From assembly GCA_964586145.1 (NCBI GenBank), contig CAZPHH010000043.1, positions 1 through 40,746 on the forward strand: a DNA stretch of 40,746 nucleotides, in the 5' to 3' direction. The notes under the pieces were generated by a model. The model did not search any database, was not told the DNA's origin, and worked only from the letters and a program-made list of their open reading frames with translations. Source of the stretch: JAFGJQ01 sp964586145 (GTDB lineage Bacteria > Planctomycetota > Phycisphaerae > UBA1845). Below, in pieces: positions 15,727 through 25,112 of the stretch; within the stretch, counting starts at the first letter, position 1, and the number at the start of each line of letters is the position of its first letter. A program made the translations under genes and the position numbers.

Positions 15727-17141
15727 TCCCCATGACGCTAGATGAAATCGCCGGCGTGGTGGGCAGCCGCTCATTGCAGACCGTCCAGCCCATTCCGGTC
15801 ACCGGCGTCTCCACCGACTCGCGAAGCATCCGACCCGGCGACCTGTTCTTCGCCATCGTGGGGGAGCACTTCGACGGCCACGCCTTCGTCGCCGATGTTC
15901 TGTCCCGCGGCGCCGCCGGATGCGTGATTTCGCGAGACCTGTCGGACGTCGCCTCCGACGCAAACGCCTCGCAGGTCCTGCGGGTCACGCACACCGTGGA
16001 GGCGCTCGGACGCCTGGCCGCCTGGCATCGGCGCCACGCGAAGGCCGAGGTGGTCGCGGTCACGGGCAGCAACGGCAAAACCACCACCAAGTGCATGATC
16101 GAGCACGTGCTGGCGACCCGGTTCCGCGGTCGGGGCTCGGTCAAGAGCTTCAACAACCAGATCGGCCTGCCCCTGACCCTCCTCTCGACCGAGCACGGCG
16201 ATGAGTTCCTGGTCGTGGAGATCGGGTCCAACAGCCCCGGAGAGGTGGCCTCTCTGGGGCGGCTCGCCCAGCCGGACATTGCGGTCGTGACCTCGATCGG
16301 CCACGCGCACGTGGGCGGGTTTGGCGGACTGGCCGGAGTGCGGGCCGAAAAGCTCTCCCTGTTCGGTGAGGTTCGGCCGGGCGGCCTCTGCGTGGTTCCT
16401 CTGGACGATGTCGGCAAGCCGGCGGCGGACTGGATGGGAGACGGCTCAAACCCGCGGGTCACGTTTGGCACATGCACGGAGGCGGACATCCGGGTGGCGC
16501 ACGTGCGGGCCGAACTGGAGCGTGTCCGGTTTCGCCTCAACGACAAGTACGACGTGGAACTGCCGGTCGCGGGCGCGCACAACGCGCGGAACGCCGCCGC
16601 GGCCTTCGCCGTGTGCCGGCGCTTCCGCATGGAGCCGGAAGAGATCTTCGCGGCGCTGGCAAGCGTCCGATTGCCGGACGGGCGTCTGAACCGGTTCACC
16701 GTGGGGGGAATCACGGTCATCGACGACAGCTACAACGCCAACCCCACCAGCATGGCGGCCGCCATCGCAACTCTCGCCTCCGTGACGCAGGGGCGTCGCG
16801 TATTCGTCGCCGGAGACATGCTGGAGCTGGGAGACGACTCGGCCGACTGGCATACGCAGATCGGGGAGCAGCTCGCCCGGTCCGGGATCGAGTTCGTCGC
16901 GGGCGTCGGGCCGGCCTGCACCGCCCTGATTCGCGGCGCCGCGAGCGTTGATGCCCCGCCCGTGACCGCGTACTACCCGGACGCACCGCAGGCCTGTGCC
17001 GACCTGCCGGGACGCCTGCGCCCGGGTGACACCGTGCTGGTGAAGGGATCGCGGCGGATCGGGCTGGAACGGCTCGTGGACGCGATTCGAGGACAACATG
17101 GATCCGATGCCGGCGTGCCGGCGCCGGTTCTCCAGTCATGA
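15723..17141 (+). CDS. murF: UDP-N-acetylmuramoyl-tripeptide--D-alanyl-D-alanine ligase MurF
   Basis: 472 aa. MurF joins D-Ala-D-Ala, made by Ddl (encoded downstream), to the UDP-MurNAc tripeptide. N-terminal TLDEIAGVVG and STDSRSIRPGDLFFAI, ATP loop GSNGKTTTK (about 115-123), NNQIGLPLTLL, EIGSNSPGEVASL, and the C-terminal DDSYNANPTSM and GDMLELG are all MurF landmarks. GTG 15723 overlaps the murE stop by 4 bp, implying translational coupling; ATG 15732 is an in-frame alternative. Confidence 0.96.
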   Translation: MIPMTLDEIAGVVGSRSLQTVQPIPVTGVSTDSRSIRPGDLFFAIVGEHFDGHAFVADVLSRGAAGCVISRDLSDVASDANASQVLRVTHTVEALGRLAAWHRRHAKAEVVAVTGSNGKTTTKCMIEHVLATRFRGRGSVKSFNNQIGLPLTLLSTEHGDEFLVVEIGSNSPGEVASLGRLAQPDIAVVTSIGHAHVGGFGGLAGVRAEKLSLFGEVRPGGLCVVPLDDVGKPAADWMGDGSNPRVTFGTCTEADIRVAHVRAELERVRFRLNDKYDVELPVAGAHNARNAAAAFAVCRRFRMEPEEIFAALASVRLPDGRLNRFTVGGITVIDDSYNANPTSMAAAIATLASVTQGRRVFVAGDMLELGDDSADWHTQIGEQLARSGIEFVAGVGPACTALIRGAASVDAPPVTAYYPDAPQACADLPGRLRPGDTVLVKGSRRIGLERLVDAIRGQHGSDAGVPAPVLQS

Positions 17142-17206
17142 ACTCCGCGCCGCTGACCCCCTGACCGGTGGATGAATGGCCGCCGGACGAGTGACGTGAA
17201 CACGCT

Positions 17207-18352
17207 GTGCTCTACTACCTGATCCATTACCTGGTCGGCGGCCAGCACTACGCCTACGAAAACGTGCTCTTCCGCGGCGCCTGCGCGGCCCTGTTTGCCT
17301 TTGTCTTTGTGGTGCTGGTGGGACCCTGGGTCATCCGCCGCCTGGTTTCGGCCAAGCTCAGCGATCACCCGGAGTTCGACCATCAGTCACTCAACACGCT
17401 CATGGCGGACAAGCGGAACGTGCCCACCATGGGTGGCATCCTGATCATCGGCACGGTGCTGCTGGCCACCCTGCTGCTGGCGGATATCCGCAACTACTAC
17501 GTCATCATGGCCATTGTCTGCGCAGTCTGGCTCGGCCTGGTCGGCGTTATCGACGATTGGTTCAAGCTGACCGCCTCACGCCGGTCCGGCACCCGGGACG
17601 GCCTGAAGTTCTACGAGAAACTCCTGTTTCAGGTGGGTTTGGCCGCCGTGCTGGGGTACTTCGTCTACCGCTTCGGCCGGACGAACTCCGCCGTGGTGGA
17701 TATGGTTCTGCAGGAAGAACAGATGGAGACGTACCGTGTCCTGACGGTGCCGTTCTACAAACCCGGTCGCACTCTCCCCACGGCCGCCTTTCTGGTGCTG
17801 GCCATCCTGGTCATCACTGGCACCAGCAACGCCGTCAACCTGACGGACGGCATGGACGGCCTGGCCTCCGGGTGCATGGCCATGTGCAGCCTGGTGTTCC
17901 TGGTGCTGACCTACATCGTGGGCGACCGGGACGTGGCGACAAAGCTGCTGATTCCGCACGTGCCTCTGAGCGGCGAACTGGCCGTCATTTCCGGCGCCAT
18001 CCTGGGCGCCTGCCTGGGCTTCCTGTGGTATAATTGTCACCCGGCGCGGGTCTTCATGGGCGACACGGGCTCGCTCCCGCTCGGCGGCCTGATCGGGTAC
18101 ATCGCGGTCGTGACCCGGCAGGAGCTGATTCTGTTCATCGTGGGCGGCGTGTTCGTGATCGAGGCGCTGTCGGTCATGATCCAGGTCGGCACGTTCAAGT
18201 TGACCGGCGGTCGGAAGCGAGTCTGGAAATGCACGCCGATCCACCACCACTTTCACCTGTCGGGGTGGACGGAAAGCCAGGTGGTCGCCCGGTTCTGGCT
18301 GCTGGCGGCGGTGTTCGCAATCTTCGCCCTGACCACCGTCAAGCTCCGGTAG
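17207..18352 (+). CDS. mraY: Phospho-N-acetylmuramoyl-pentapeptide-transferase MraY
   Basis: 381 aa integral membrane enzyme with about ten transmembrane helices. It transfers phospho-MurNAc-pentapeptide to undecaprenyl phosphate, giving lipid I. Signature segments: KRNVPTMGGILII with the basic loop, VGVIDDWFKL (Asp pair), the NLTDGMDGLASG motif, HPARVFMGDTGSLPLGG, and HHHFHLSGWTESQVV near the C-terminus. GTG 17207 gives the expected N-terminus LYYLIHYLVG. The classical gene order places murD between mraY and ftsW; here ftsW follows after about 50 bp with no murD. Confidence 0.97.
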   Translation: MLYYLIHYLVGGQHYAYENVLFRGACAALFAFVFVVLVGPWVIRRLVSAKLSDHPEFDHQSLNTLMADKRNVPTMGGILIIGTVLLATLLLADIRNYYVIMAIVCAVWLGLVGVIDDWFKLTASRRSGTRDGLKFYEKLLFQVGLAAVLGYFVYRFGRTNSAVVDMVLQEEQMETYRVLTVPFYKPGRTLPTAAFLVLAILVITGTSNAVNLTDGMDGLASGCMAMCSLVFLVLTYIVGDRDVATKLLIPHVPLSGELAVISGAILGACLGFLWYNCHPARVFMGDTGSLPLGGLIGYIAVVTRQELILFIVGGVFVIEALSVMIQVGTFKLTGGRKRVWKCTPIHHHFHLSGWTESQVVARFWLLAAVFAIFALTTVKLR

Positions 18353-18405
18353 CCCGGCGCCGGACGCAGAACACGATGCCGGTTGTGGAGTCAAGGAAGA
18401 CATCC

Positions 18406-19608
18406 ATGGTCCGTTCTCACCCCCAGGCCCAGGCGACCAGCACGGCGATCATCGCGGTCTGCGCCGCGCTGATGACGGTCGGCGTGGTCATGATCGCATC
18501 CGCCAGCGCCAGCGTGGACCGATCGTTGTTTGCAGCGGGCTTCTGGCAATCCTCGTTCAGCCGGCAGGTCGTCTTCGTGATTGCCGGGTTCCTGACGATT
18601 CTGCTCTCGGCCCACCTGGGCCGGCGTGCGCTGCATTGGAGCCGGCGGACCTGGGGGGTCCTGGCGCTAGTTCTTCTGGTGGTGACGGTGGGCGCCCTGG
18701 TGGCGGTCCTGTTCCCGGGAATCGGCACGGAGGTCAACGGGGCCCGGCGCTGGATCACGCTGGGACCAGCCTCCGTGGGACTGCGGTTTCAACCTTCGGA
18801 GTTGGCGAAGCTGTCGCTGGTGGTTGGGTTGGCCCTTCTTCTGTCGCGATCGGGTTCCCGCGTCCGGTCCTTCTGGCACGGCCTGCTGCCCTGCTCGCTG
18901 GTCGTGGCCGTGGTCGCCGGGCTGGTCGGCCTGGAAGACTTCGGGACCGCCGCATTGCTGGCCGCCGTGGGCGGACTGATGATGCTGGTCGGCGGCTGCC
19001 GCGTCCACCACCTCGTGCTTGTGTCCATTCCGGGGCTGGTCGCCATGGTGCAGTTGGTCGTGTCTCAGCCGTACCGGCTGGCCCGCGTCCTGGCGTTTCG
19101 GAACATCTGGGAAGATCCGTACGGAAGCGGCTATCACCCCATCCAGTCGCTCATCACCATCGCGTCGGGGGGCTGGACCGGCCGCGGTCTGGGCGGCGGA
19201 GTCCAGAAGTATGGCTATCTGCCGGAGGCTCGCACGGACTTCATCTTCAGCGTCATCAGTGAGGAAGCCGGAGTGCTGGGCGCTGCAGCGATCATCCTGC
19301 TGTTTGCAGCCTTCCTGTATCTGGGGTTCCGAGCGATGTGGCATGCCCCCAACGCGTTTCAGCGGATGATCGCCCTGGGCGTCACGCTGGTGGTCAGTCT
19401 CCAGGCCGCCATGAACATCGCCGTGGTCACCGTGTGCGTCCCGACGAAGGGAATCGCCCTGCCGCTGGTTTCGGCAGGCGGGTCCGGCGTGATCTTCCTG
19501 GGCGCGGCAATCGGCCTGCTGGCCGCCGTGGCGGCGTCCGGGCGACCCGGCGATCTTCCCGCAGAGAGAGAGGCACGGGAGGCCGTCTGGCCGGCCTCGG
19601 CGTCCTGA
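18406..19608 (+). CDS. ftsW: SEDS peptidoglycan glycosyltransferase FtsW
   Basis: 400 aa with about ten transmembrane helices. FtsW polymerises lipid II at the septum with FtsI. SEDS landmarks: NGARRWI after the third or fourth helix, FQPSELAKL, GLEDFGTA, the extracellular loop GGWTGRGLGGGVQKYGYLPE, the following ARTDFIFSVISEEAG, and LPLVSAGGSG in the last part. ATG 18406 is preferred: AAGGA (18393-18397) is about 8 nt upstream, whereas ATG 18376 has no ribosome site. It follows mraY by 53 bp and precedes murG by 44 bp. Confidence 0.95.
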   Translation: MVRSHPQAQATSTAIIAVCAALMTVGVVMIASASASVDRSLFAAGFWQSSFSRQVVFVIAGFLTILLSAHLGRRALHWSRRTWGVLALVLLVVTVGALVAVLFPGIGTEVNGARRWITLGPASVGLRFQPSELAKLSLVVGLALLLSRSGSRVRSFWHGLLPCSLVVAVVAGLVGLEDFGTAALLAAVGGLMMLVGGCRVHHLVLVSIPGLVAMVQLVVSQPYRLARVLAFRNIWEDPYGSGYHPIQSLITIASGGWTGRGLGGGVQKYGYLPEARTDFIFSVISEEAGVLGAAAIILLFAAFLYLGFRAMWHAPNAFQRMIALGVTLVVSLQAAMNIAVVTVCVPTKGIALPLVSAGGSGVIFLGAAIGLLAAVAASGRPGDLPAEREAREAVWPASAS

Positions 19609-19652
19609 GGAACTCCCGAACAATCTCCGCGCCCGTCGAGACTGTACGATCC

Positions 19653-20795
19653 ATGAATGAAACACCCCTGTTCGTTTTTGCCGGAGGCGGGACCGGCGGC
19701 CATCTGTATCCGCCGTTGGCCGTCGCATCTGCGATCCGAGAACGACTGCCCGAAAGCCGCATCGCCTTCCACTGCACACACCGACCCATTGACCGGCGGA
19801 TTCTCGAACCGACCGGTTTTGAAGTGGTACCGCAAGGCGTGCAGGCCCTGCGGATTGGGAAGCCCTGGACCTACCCGTCCTTCGTGGCGGCATGGATCAC
19901 AGCCCGACGGGACTGTCGCCGGGCCTTCCAGGAAGACCGCCCGGCCGTGGTGGTCGGCACAGGCGGGTTCGCCAGCGGTCCACCCGTGGTGGAGGCCCGC
20001 CAGGCGGGCATCCCAACGGCGTTGCTCAATCCCGACGTAATTCCCGGACGTGCCAACCGGTACCTCGCCGCACGAACGGACGCCGTGTTCGTTCAGTGGG
20101 ACGAATCCCTTCCGCGGTTTCGGGGGCACAATCGTGTTTGTGTCACCGGTTGTCCGGTCCGGGAGGGCTTTCGCCAGGCGGATCGGGGGGCCGGGAGGGC
20201 AGTTTTCGGACTGAAACCCGAGCGGAAGACGCTGCTCGTGACGGGCGCGTCGCTGGGCGCCCGAACCATCAACGAGGCCGTGGTTGCCCTGCGCGACGAA
20301 CTGGCGATGCAGGAGGGCTGGCAGATCCTGCATATCACCGGAACGCAGGACTACGAAGGCGTGGTCGCCGCCTATTCCGGGCATTCGCTTGTGGCGAAAG
20401 TGGTGGCGTTTACGGATCGGATGCCGGAGGCGTTGGCCGCCGCCGATCTCGTGGTGGCGCGGGCAGGCGCGTCGAGCCTGGCAGAAATCACAGCCCTCGG
20501 TCGACCGGCGGTGCTCATGCCGTATCCGCACCATCGGGATCGCCACCAGGAGGCAAACGCGCGCGTCCTGACCGAGCGAGGCGCAGCCCGGCTGGTGCGG
20601 GATCAGGCAAACGCCCGAGAAAACGCTGCCTCATTGGGTCGAGAACTGCTACAATTAATGAGGGACGCTTCTGCGTTGGTCCGCATGGCCGAGGCGGCGC
20701 GGCGTCTCGGTCGACCGGACGCAGCCCACGTGGTTGCCGAGGCGGTCTTGGGACTGGCGCAGGAATCAGGCGCGGTCAGTGCATCGCGTGGTTAA
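19653..20795 (+). CDS. murG: Lipid II synthase MurG
   Basis: 380 aa GT28 enzyme that adds GlcNAc from UDP-GlcNAc to lipid I on the inner face of the membrane. Glycine-rich GGGTGGHLYP (about 11-20), VVGTGGFASGPPV, NPDVIPGRANRYLA, VTGASLGARTINEAV and the donor-binding DLVVARAGASSLAEI followed by PHHRDRHQEANA fit MurG. The family usually has Q-N in the place of N-P-D before the PGxANR motif, a mild divergence. ATG 19653 lies immediately before the first strand. Confidence 0.95.
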   Translation: MNETPLFVFAGGGTGGHLYPPLAVASAIRERLPESRIAFHCTHRPIDRRILEPTGFEVVPQGVQALRIGKPWTYPSFVAAWITARRDCRRAFQEDRPAVVVGTGGFASGPPVVEARQAGIPTALLNPDVIPGRANRYLAARTDAVFVQWDESLPRFRGHNRVCVTGCPVREGFRQADRGAGRAVFGLKPERKTLLVTGASLGARTINEAVVALRDELAMQEGWQILHITGTQDYEGVVAAYSGHSLVAKVVAFTDRMPEALAAADLVVARAGASSLAEITALGRPAVLMPYPHHRDRHQEANARVLTERGAARLVRDQANARENAASLGRELLQLMRDASALVRMAEAARRLGRPDAAHVVAEAVLGLAQESGAVSASRG

Positions 20796-20923
20796 GGAAT
20801 TGGATTGGGCGACCCGATACAGAGAACAGCAGGTTCTGCGCTCGGGCCGTCCGTGTGTCCTCTGTCCCAGCGCGCCCGTGCAGGACGATAACCGGGGTTT
20901 CTCGTCGTTCGAGGTTTATTGGA

Positions 20924-22354
20924 ATGCGCACGGAAGGCGTCAGCCCACAATCGGTCCTTACCCCTCGTGACCCGTTCTGCAGACGGCGCGTTCACTTCAT
21001 TGGTCTCGGGGGCTGCGGCATGCAGGGAGCGGCGATTCTGCTGCACCGGCTTGGCGCGAAGGTCAGCGGGTCTGACATGAACACGCCGGAGGACGTGCGC
21101 CTCCTGGCGGCGGCGGGCGTCACCGTGCAGGCCGGACACGCAGCCCGAAACATCACACCGGACATCGAGCTTGTGATTTTCAGTGCGGCCGTTCCCGCGA
21201 ACAATCCCGAGTTGATCCGCGCCCGAGAGCTGTCCATCGCCACGATTTCGTACGCCCGTCTGCTGGGCGAATTGATGGCGACGCGAACGGGTGTGGCCCT
21301 TGCCGGCACGCACGGCAAGAGCACCACCACCGGCATGACCGCGCACATCTTCCGCCAGGCGGGGCTGGATCCGTCCTTTATCGTGGGGGCGGATTCGCAC
21401 CAACTGGGCGGTCGGTCGGGGCTGGGATCCGGCCCACACCTGATCGTAGAGGCCTGTGAGTACCGGCGGTCGTTCCTGCACTTCTGCCCGAACCTGGCGG
21501 CCGTGCTGAACATCGAGGCCGATCACCTGGATTACTACCGGGACATCGACGACCTGATCGAGGCCTTCAACGCGTTCTGCACCAACGTGCCCCCGGACGG
21601 GCTGGTCGTCATCCCCCATGCCGATGAAGCCGCCCGCCGGGCCACACAGGACATCGAGGCGCCGGTCGAGACGTTCGGCCTGGGGGACGGGGCCACGTGG
21701 CGGGCGTGCCACCTGACTTCCAGCGAAGGCCGGTACGAGTTTGACGTGCTCCACCGGGAACACTGGGTGATGCATGCGAAGCTGTCCCTGGCCGGACTGC
21801 ACAACGTCACGAACGCCCTGGCGGCGATAGCCCTGGCCGTGCGAAGCGGCGCGGACACGCAGGCGATTGCCGCCGCGCTGGAAACGTACGAAGGCGTGCT
21901 GCGGCGGATGACCCTGCGCGGGCAGGGCCGCGGGGTAACCGTGGTGGATGACTATGCCCACCACCCGACCGAAATCCGCGCGACGATCCGGGCCGTCCGC
22001 GATCGGTACAATCCGAAGCGGACCTGGGTGGTCTTTCAGCCGCATCAGTACTCGCGGACGCGGATACTCATCGACACCTTCGCCGAATCGTTCTGCGACG
22101 CGGACATCATCCTGGTGCCGGACATTTACGCGGCCCGGGATTCCGAGCAGGACCGGGCGGCCGTGAACTCGGCCGACCTGGTGGCGAAGATCCACTCGCA
22201 CGGAAAGGAGGCCCGGCACATCCCGGGCCTGGAACAGGTTACGGACCATCTGGAAAGCCACGTCAGCCCGGGCGACCTGGTGCTGACCATGGGCGCCGGT
22301 GACGTATGGAAAGTGGCGGATGGACTGGTTGAACGCATCGGACGGGCGCATTGA
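20924..22354 (+). CDS. murC: UDP-N-acetylmuramate--L-alanine ligase MurC
   Basis: 476 aa. MurC adds L-Ala to UDP-MurNAc, the first stem-peptide step. The Rossmann start VHFIGLGGCGMQG is near residues 23-35, the ATP loop GTHGKSTTTG at about 128-137, then NIEADHLDYY, LAGLHNVTNALAAIA, DDYAHHPTEIRATI and VFQPHQYSRTR. ATG 20924 leaves about 22 residues before the Rossmann strand and has GAGG about 9 nt upstream. The frame is open far upstream over murG, but that part is a shadow. The 3' end overlaps murB. Confidence 0.96.
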   Translation: MRTEGVSPQSVLTPRDPFCRRRVHFIGLGGCGMQGAAILLHRLGAKVSGSDMNTPEDVRLLAAAGVTVQAGHAARNITPDIELVIFSAAVPANNPELIRARELSIATISYARLLGELMATRTGVALAGTHGKSTTTGMTAHIFRQAGLDPSFIVGADSHQLGGRSGLGSGPHLIVEACEYRRSFLHFCPNLAAVLNIEADHLDYYRDIDDLIEAFNAFCTNVPPDGLVVIPHADEAARRATQDIEAPVETFGLGDGATWRACHLTSSEGRYEFDVLHREHWVMHAKLSLAGLHNVTNALAAIALAVRSGADTQAIAAALETYEGVLRRMTLRGQGRGVTVVDDYAHHPTEIRATIRAVRDRYNPKRTWVVFQPHQYSRTRILIDTFAESFCDADIILVPDIYAARDSEQDRAAVNSADLVAKIHSHGKEARHIPGLEQVTDHLESHVSPGDLVLTMGAGDVWKVADGLVERIGRAH

Positions 22355-23225
22355 GACCAACGTGCCGCTGGCCGACCTGACCTGGTTCGGGCTGGGCGGC
22401 GCGGCCGCATGTGTGGTCTACCCGCGCGACGAAGCTCATCTGAGCGACTTGGTCCGGCGCGCATCAGGGCGGAACATCCCCCTGCGCGTTCTCGGGGGTG
22501 GTGCAAACCTGCTGGTGTGCGACGCCGGCGTGGACGGAATCGTGGTTCGATTGACGGAACCCTCGTTCACGGCCGTTGAGTTTGACGGGACGGTTGCGGC
22601 CGCCGGCGCCGGGGCCGAACTGATGCGGTTCGTAAAGGACTGCGTGGGGCGGGGTCTGGCCGGGCTCGAGGGCCTGGCGGGCATCCCGGGAACGGTGGGC
22701 GGCGCTATCCGCATGAATGCCGGCGGCCGGTACGGCGAGATCAAATCCAGCGTGGTTGAGGCTCGTGTCGTGCTGCCGTCCGGACGGGTGGAGACCTGGT
22801 CGCACGACCGGCTCGGTTTCGGCTATCGCCACAGCGGTCTGGGAGGGGCCATCGTGGTCTCGGCCCGGTTCCAATTGACGCCGGACGATCCGGACGTATT
22901 GCGGGCCCGTTTCCAGGAGTACTGGCAGGCAAAGAAGGAATCGCAGCCGCTGGCGGCCCACAGCGCCGGCTGCATCTTCCGAAACCCGCCCGGTGAGATG
23001 GCCGGTCGCCTGATTGACCGGGCGGGCCTGAAGGGCCTGGCGATCGGTCGGGCCCGCGTGTCGGAACGGCACGCCAATTTCATTGTCGCCGAGGAAGGAG
23101 CCACGGCGACGGACGTATTGCGGCTCGTGGAGGAGATTCGCTGCACGGTCCGCGAGAAGTTCGGCATCCAGCTCGAAACGGAGATCGAGATCTGGGAGCC
23201 GGACCGGCAAACCTGCCCCGCCTGA
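22320..23225 (+). CDS. murB: UDP-N-acetylenolpyruvoylglucosamine reductase MurB
   Basis: 301 aa from ATG 22320 (GTG 22299 would add seven residues); GGAAAG at 22308-22313 supports the ATG. MurB is an FAD/NADPH enzyme that reduces UDP-GlcNAc-enolpyruvate to UDP-MurNAc. FAD-binding VLGGGANLLVCDAG, GLEGLAGIPGTVGGAIRMNAG and the short type II-like arrangement are clear. In the catalytic loop the usual AGSxFKNP reads AGCIFRNP, with Cys at the proton-donor Ser position, a substitution I believe occurs in part of the family. The start overlaps murC by 35 bp. Confidence 0.95.
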   Translation: MDWLNASDGRIETNVPLADLTWFGLGGAAACVVYPRDEAHLSDLVRRASGRNIPLRVLGGGANLLVCDAGVDGIVVRLTEPSFTAVEFDGTVAAAGAGAELMRFVKDCVGRGLAGLEGLAGIPGTVGGAIRMNAGGRYGEIKSSVVEARVVLPSGRVETWSHDRLGFGYRHSGLGGAIVVSARFQLTPDDPDVLRARFQEYWQAKKESQPLAAHSAGCIFRNPPGEMAGRLIDRAGLKGLAIGRARVSERHANFIVAEEGATATDVLRLVEEIRCTVREKFGIQLETEIEIWEPDRQTCPA

Positions 23226-23243
23226 CAAGGGAGTGTCGAAGAG

Positions 23244-24218
23244 ATGAAAACCTCCGTGCAAGTGGAAACAAGACCTCCGGCTGCGGCGCCCGCGGGCGGC
23301 GTGACCACCCTGAACATCACCGTGTTGTCCGGCGGCCCCAGCGACGAGCGGGAAGTGAGCCTGGCCAGCGGGCAGGCCGTTTCCGAAGCGCTGCGGGCGC
23401 GGGGGCATCGCGTCACCCAGCACGACATCGGCCCGGACGACTTGTCGGCCCTGGACATACCGGCCGACCTGGTCTTCATCGCCCTGCACGGAACATTCGG
23501 CGAGGACGGCGCCATCCAGCGAATCCTCGAGGAACGCGGGATCGTGTTCTGCGGATCCGGTTCCACCGCCTCCGCCCTGGCCATGAACAAGGTGGCCACC
23601 AAGCTCCGCCTGCTGGAGCATGATCTGCCGACGCCGACGTTCGACGTGGCCACTCCGGCCCGCATTCACCAGGTCGTCTCGCGCTGGCGCACGCCGGCCG
23701 TAGTCAAGCCCGTCAGCTCCGGCAGCAGCGTGGACACGCACATCGTCCGCCACGCGGGTGGACTGCGCCAGGCGGTGGAGCAGGTCGTGGGCAAGCACGG
23801 CGAAGCGCTGATCGAGGAGTTCGTGGAGGGCCCGGAACTGACGGTCGGGGTGCTGGGCAGCACCGCCCTTCCGGTGTGCCAGATTCGCACCAAGCGCGAG
23901 TTCTACGACTACCAGGCCAAGTACATCGACGATGACACGGAGTACCTGTTCGACATTGACCTGCCGGCCCGCCTGCTGGAGAATGTCCAGGCCCTGAGCC
24001 TCGACGCCGCGAACGCGCTCGGTTGCCGTGATCTGGCTCGCGTCGACTGGATGGTGGATCAGGTCACGCACCAACCGACCATTCTGGAGATCAACACGAT
24101 CCCTGGCTTCACGAATCACTCCCTGGTGCCCAAAGCGGCGGCTCGGATCGGCTTGTCCTTCGACGACCTCTGCCAACAGATTGTCGATCTGACCCTGCGA
24201 CGGGCGAGTTCAGGGTAA
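23244..24218 (+). CDS. ddl: D-alanine--D-alanine ligase
   Basis: 324 aa ATP-grasp enzyme producing the D-Ala-D-Ala used by MurF. N-terminal VLSGGPSDEREVSLASG, ALHGTFGEDGAIQ, MNKVATK, KPVSSGSSV, the loop FYDYQAKYIDDDTEY with the Tyr typical of D-Ala (not D-lactate) ligases, and EINTIPGFTNHSLVPKAA are all present. A non-conserved stretch of about 25 residues precedes the first strand. Shine-Dalgarno AAGGGAG lies about 11 nt before ATG 23244, and the gene is 18 bp after murB. It precedes ftsQ as in many dcw clusters. Confidence 0.96.
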   Translation: MKTSVQVETRPPAAAPAGGVTTLNITVLSGGPSDEREVSLASGQAVSEALRARGHRVTQHDIGPDDLSALDIPADLVFIALHGTFGEDGAIQRILEERGIVFCGSGSTASALAMNKVATKLRLLEHDLPTPTFDVATPARIHQVVSRWRTPAVVKPVSSGSSVDTHIVRHAGGLRQAVEQVVGKHGEALIEEFVEGPELTVGVLGSTALPVCQIRTKREFYDYQAKYIDDDTEYLFDIDLPARLLENVQALSLDAANALGCRDLARVDWMVDQVTHQPTILEINTIPGFTNHSLVPKAAARIGLSFDDLCQQIVDLTLRRASSG

Positions 24219-24229
24219 CGGTCTGACCC

Positions 24230-25105
24230 ATGTCGAGGCGGAAGAGAAGAAAACCCGGACCCAAACGGCAGTGGCAAACTCCGGCGTGGCTGCGCGTATC
24301 TGAAGAAGCACGTCGTCGCGCCGTGCTGTGGACCACCGTGGGCGTGACGGGGCTGGCCGTCGTGATCGGCGGTGGGCTGGGGCTGTACCGCCTCGAACAG
24401 TACGCGCTGGGCCACGCCCGATTCCAGCAACCCCCGCTGATCCAGATCGTCGGGGCCGCTCCCTATGTCGAGGAAGACATCCTCACCGACCTGCAGGCCG
24501 TCTCCCAAGCCTCCTGGAGCGAGAGCAACCTTTGCCGCACCATCAGCCGGATCGTGGAAGCCAACCCGTGGGTCCGGCAGGTGGACAGCGTGCAGAAGTT
24601 CGCAGATGGACGGGTCGTCGTCCACTGCGAGTATCGTCGGCCCACCGTGCTGGTTCAGTACAACGGGCTGTTCTATCTGGTTTCGCACGACCAGGTCCGC
24701 CTGCCCGGAACCTACGCGTACGACGCCGGCCTCATGCTGATTCAGGGGGTGGCTTCGGCACCGCCACCGGCCGGTCAGAAATGGAACGCCCCGGACCTGG
24801 CCGCGGGAATGGCCGTCGCCCGACGACTTGCCTCCGAATCGTTCGCAGGACAGATCACGGGGGTGCAGGTCGACAACTACGGGGGGCGGGTGGACCGCGA
24901 GGAGGCCCACATTCGCCTCGCCACCGACCGCGCCGGGCACACGATCATCTGGGGATCGGCGCCCGGCGAAGAGCTGGAAGAGAACACGATCGTACAGAAA
25001 ATCGCGATTCTTCGCGAGAACTTCCGCAAATTCGGGCGGGTGGATGCGGATTGCCACATGATCGACATTTCCACACATCCGCATCAGTTCACCACGCCTG
25101 CCTGA
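24230..25105 (+). CDS. ftsQ: FtsQ/DivIB-like cell division protein
   Basis: 291 aa. A strongly basic cytoplasmic tail (RRKRRKPGPKR), one transmembrane helix (about 31-53), then a POTRA-like segment (about 70-140, with the characteristic NPWVRQVDSVQKFADGRVVVHCEYRRP) and a C-terminal beta domain. This is the FtsQ/DivIB topology; FtsQ links FtsL/FtsB to the septal synthase. The call is supported by position directly after ddl (11 bp). In most bacteria ftsA and ftsZ come next; here they do not, and two unknown membrane proteins follow. Confidence 0.85.
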   Translation: MSRRKRRKPGPKRQWQTPAWLRVSEEARRRAVLWTTVGVTGLAVVIGGGLGLYRLEQYALGHARFQQPPLIQIVGAAPYVEEDILTDLQAVSQASWSESNLCRTISRIVEANPWVRQVDSVQKFADGRVVVHCEYRRPTVLVQYNGLFYLVSHDQVRLPGTYAYDAGLMLIQGVASAPPPAGQKWNAPDLAAGMAVARRLASESFAGQITGVQVDNYGGRVDREEAHIRLATDRAGHTIIWGSAPGEELEENTIVQKIAILRENFRKFGRVDADCHMIDISTHPHQFTTPA

Positions 25106-25112
25106 GCGGGGG

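Noticed and set aside
18026..18034. Extended -10 TGGTATAAT inside mraY
   Set aside because: It encodes the conserved Leu-Trp-Tyr-Asn of MraY, so coding constraint explains it, and no good -35 was seen.
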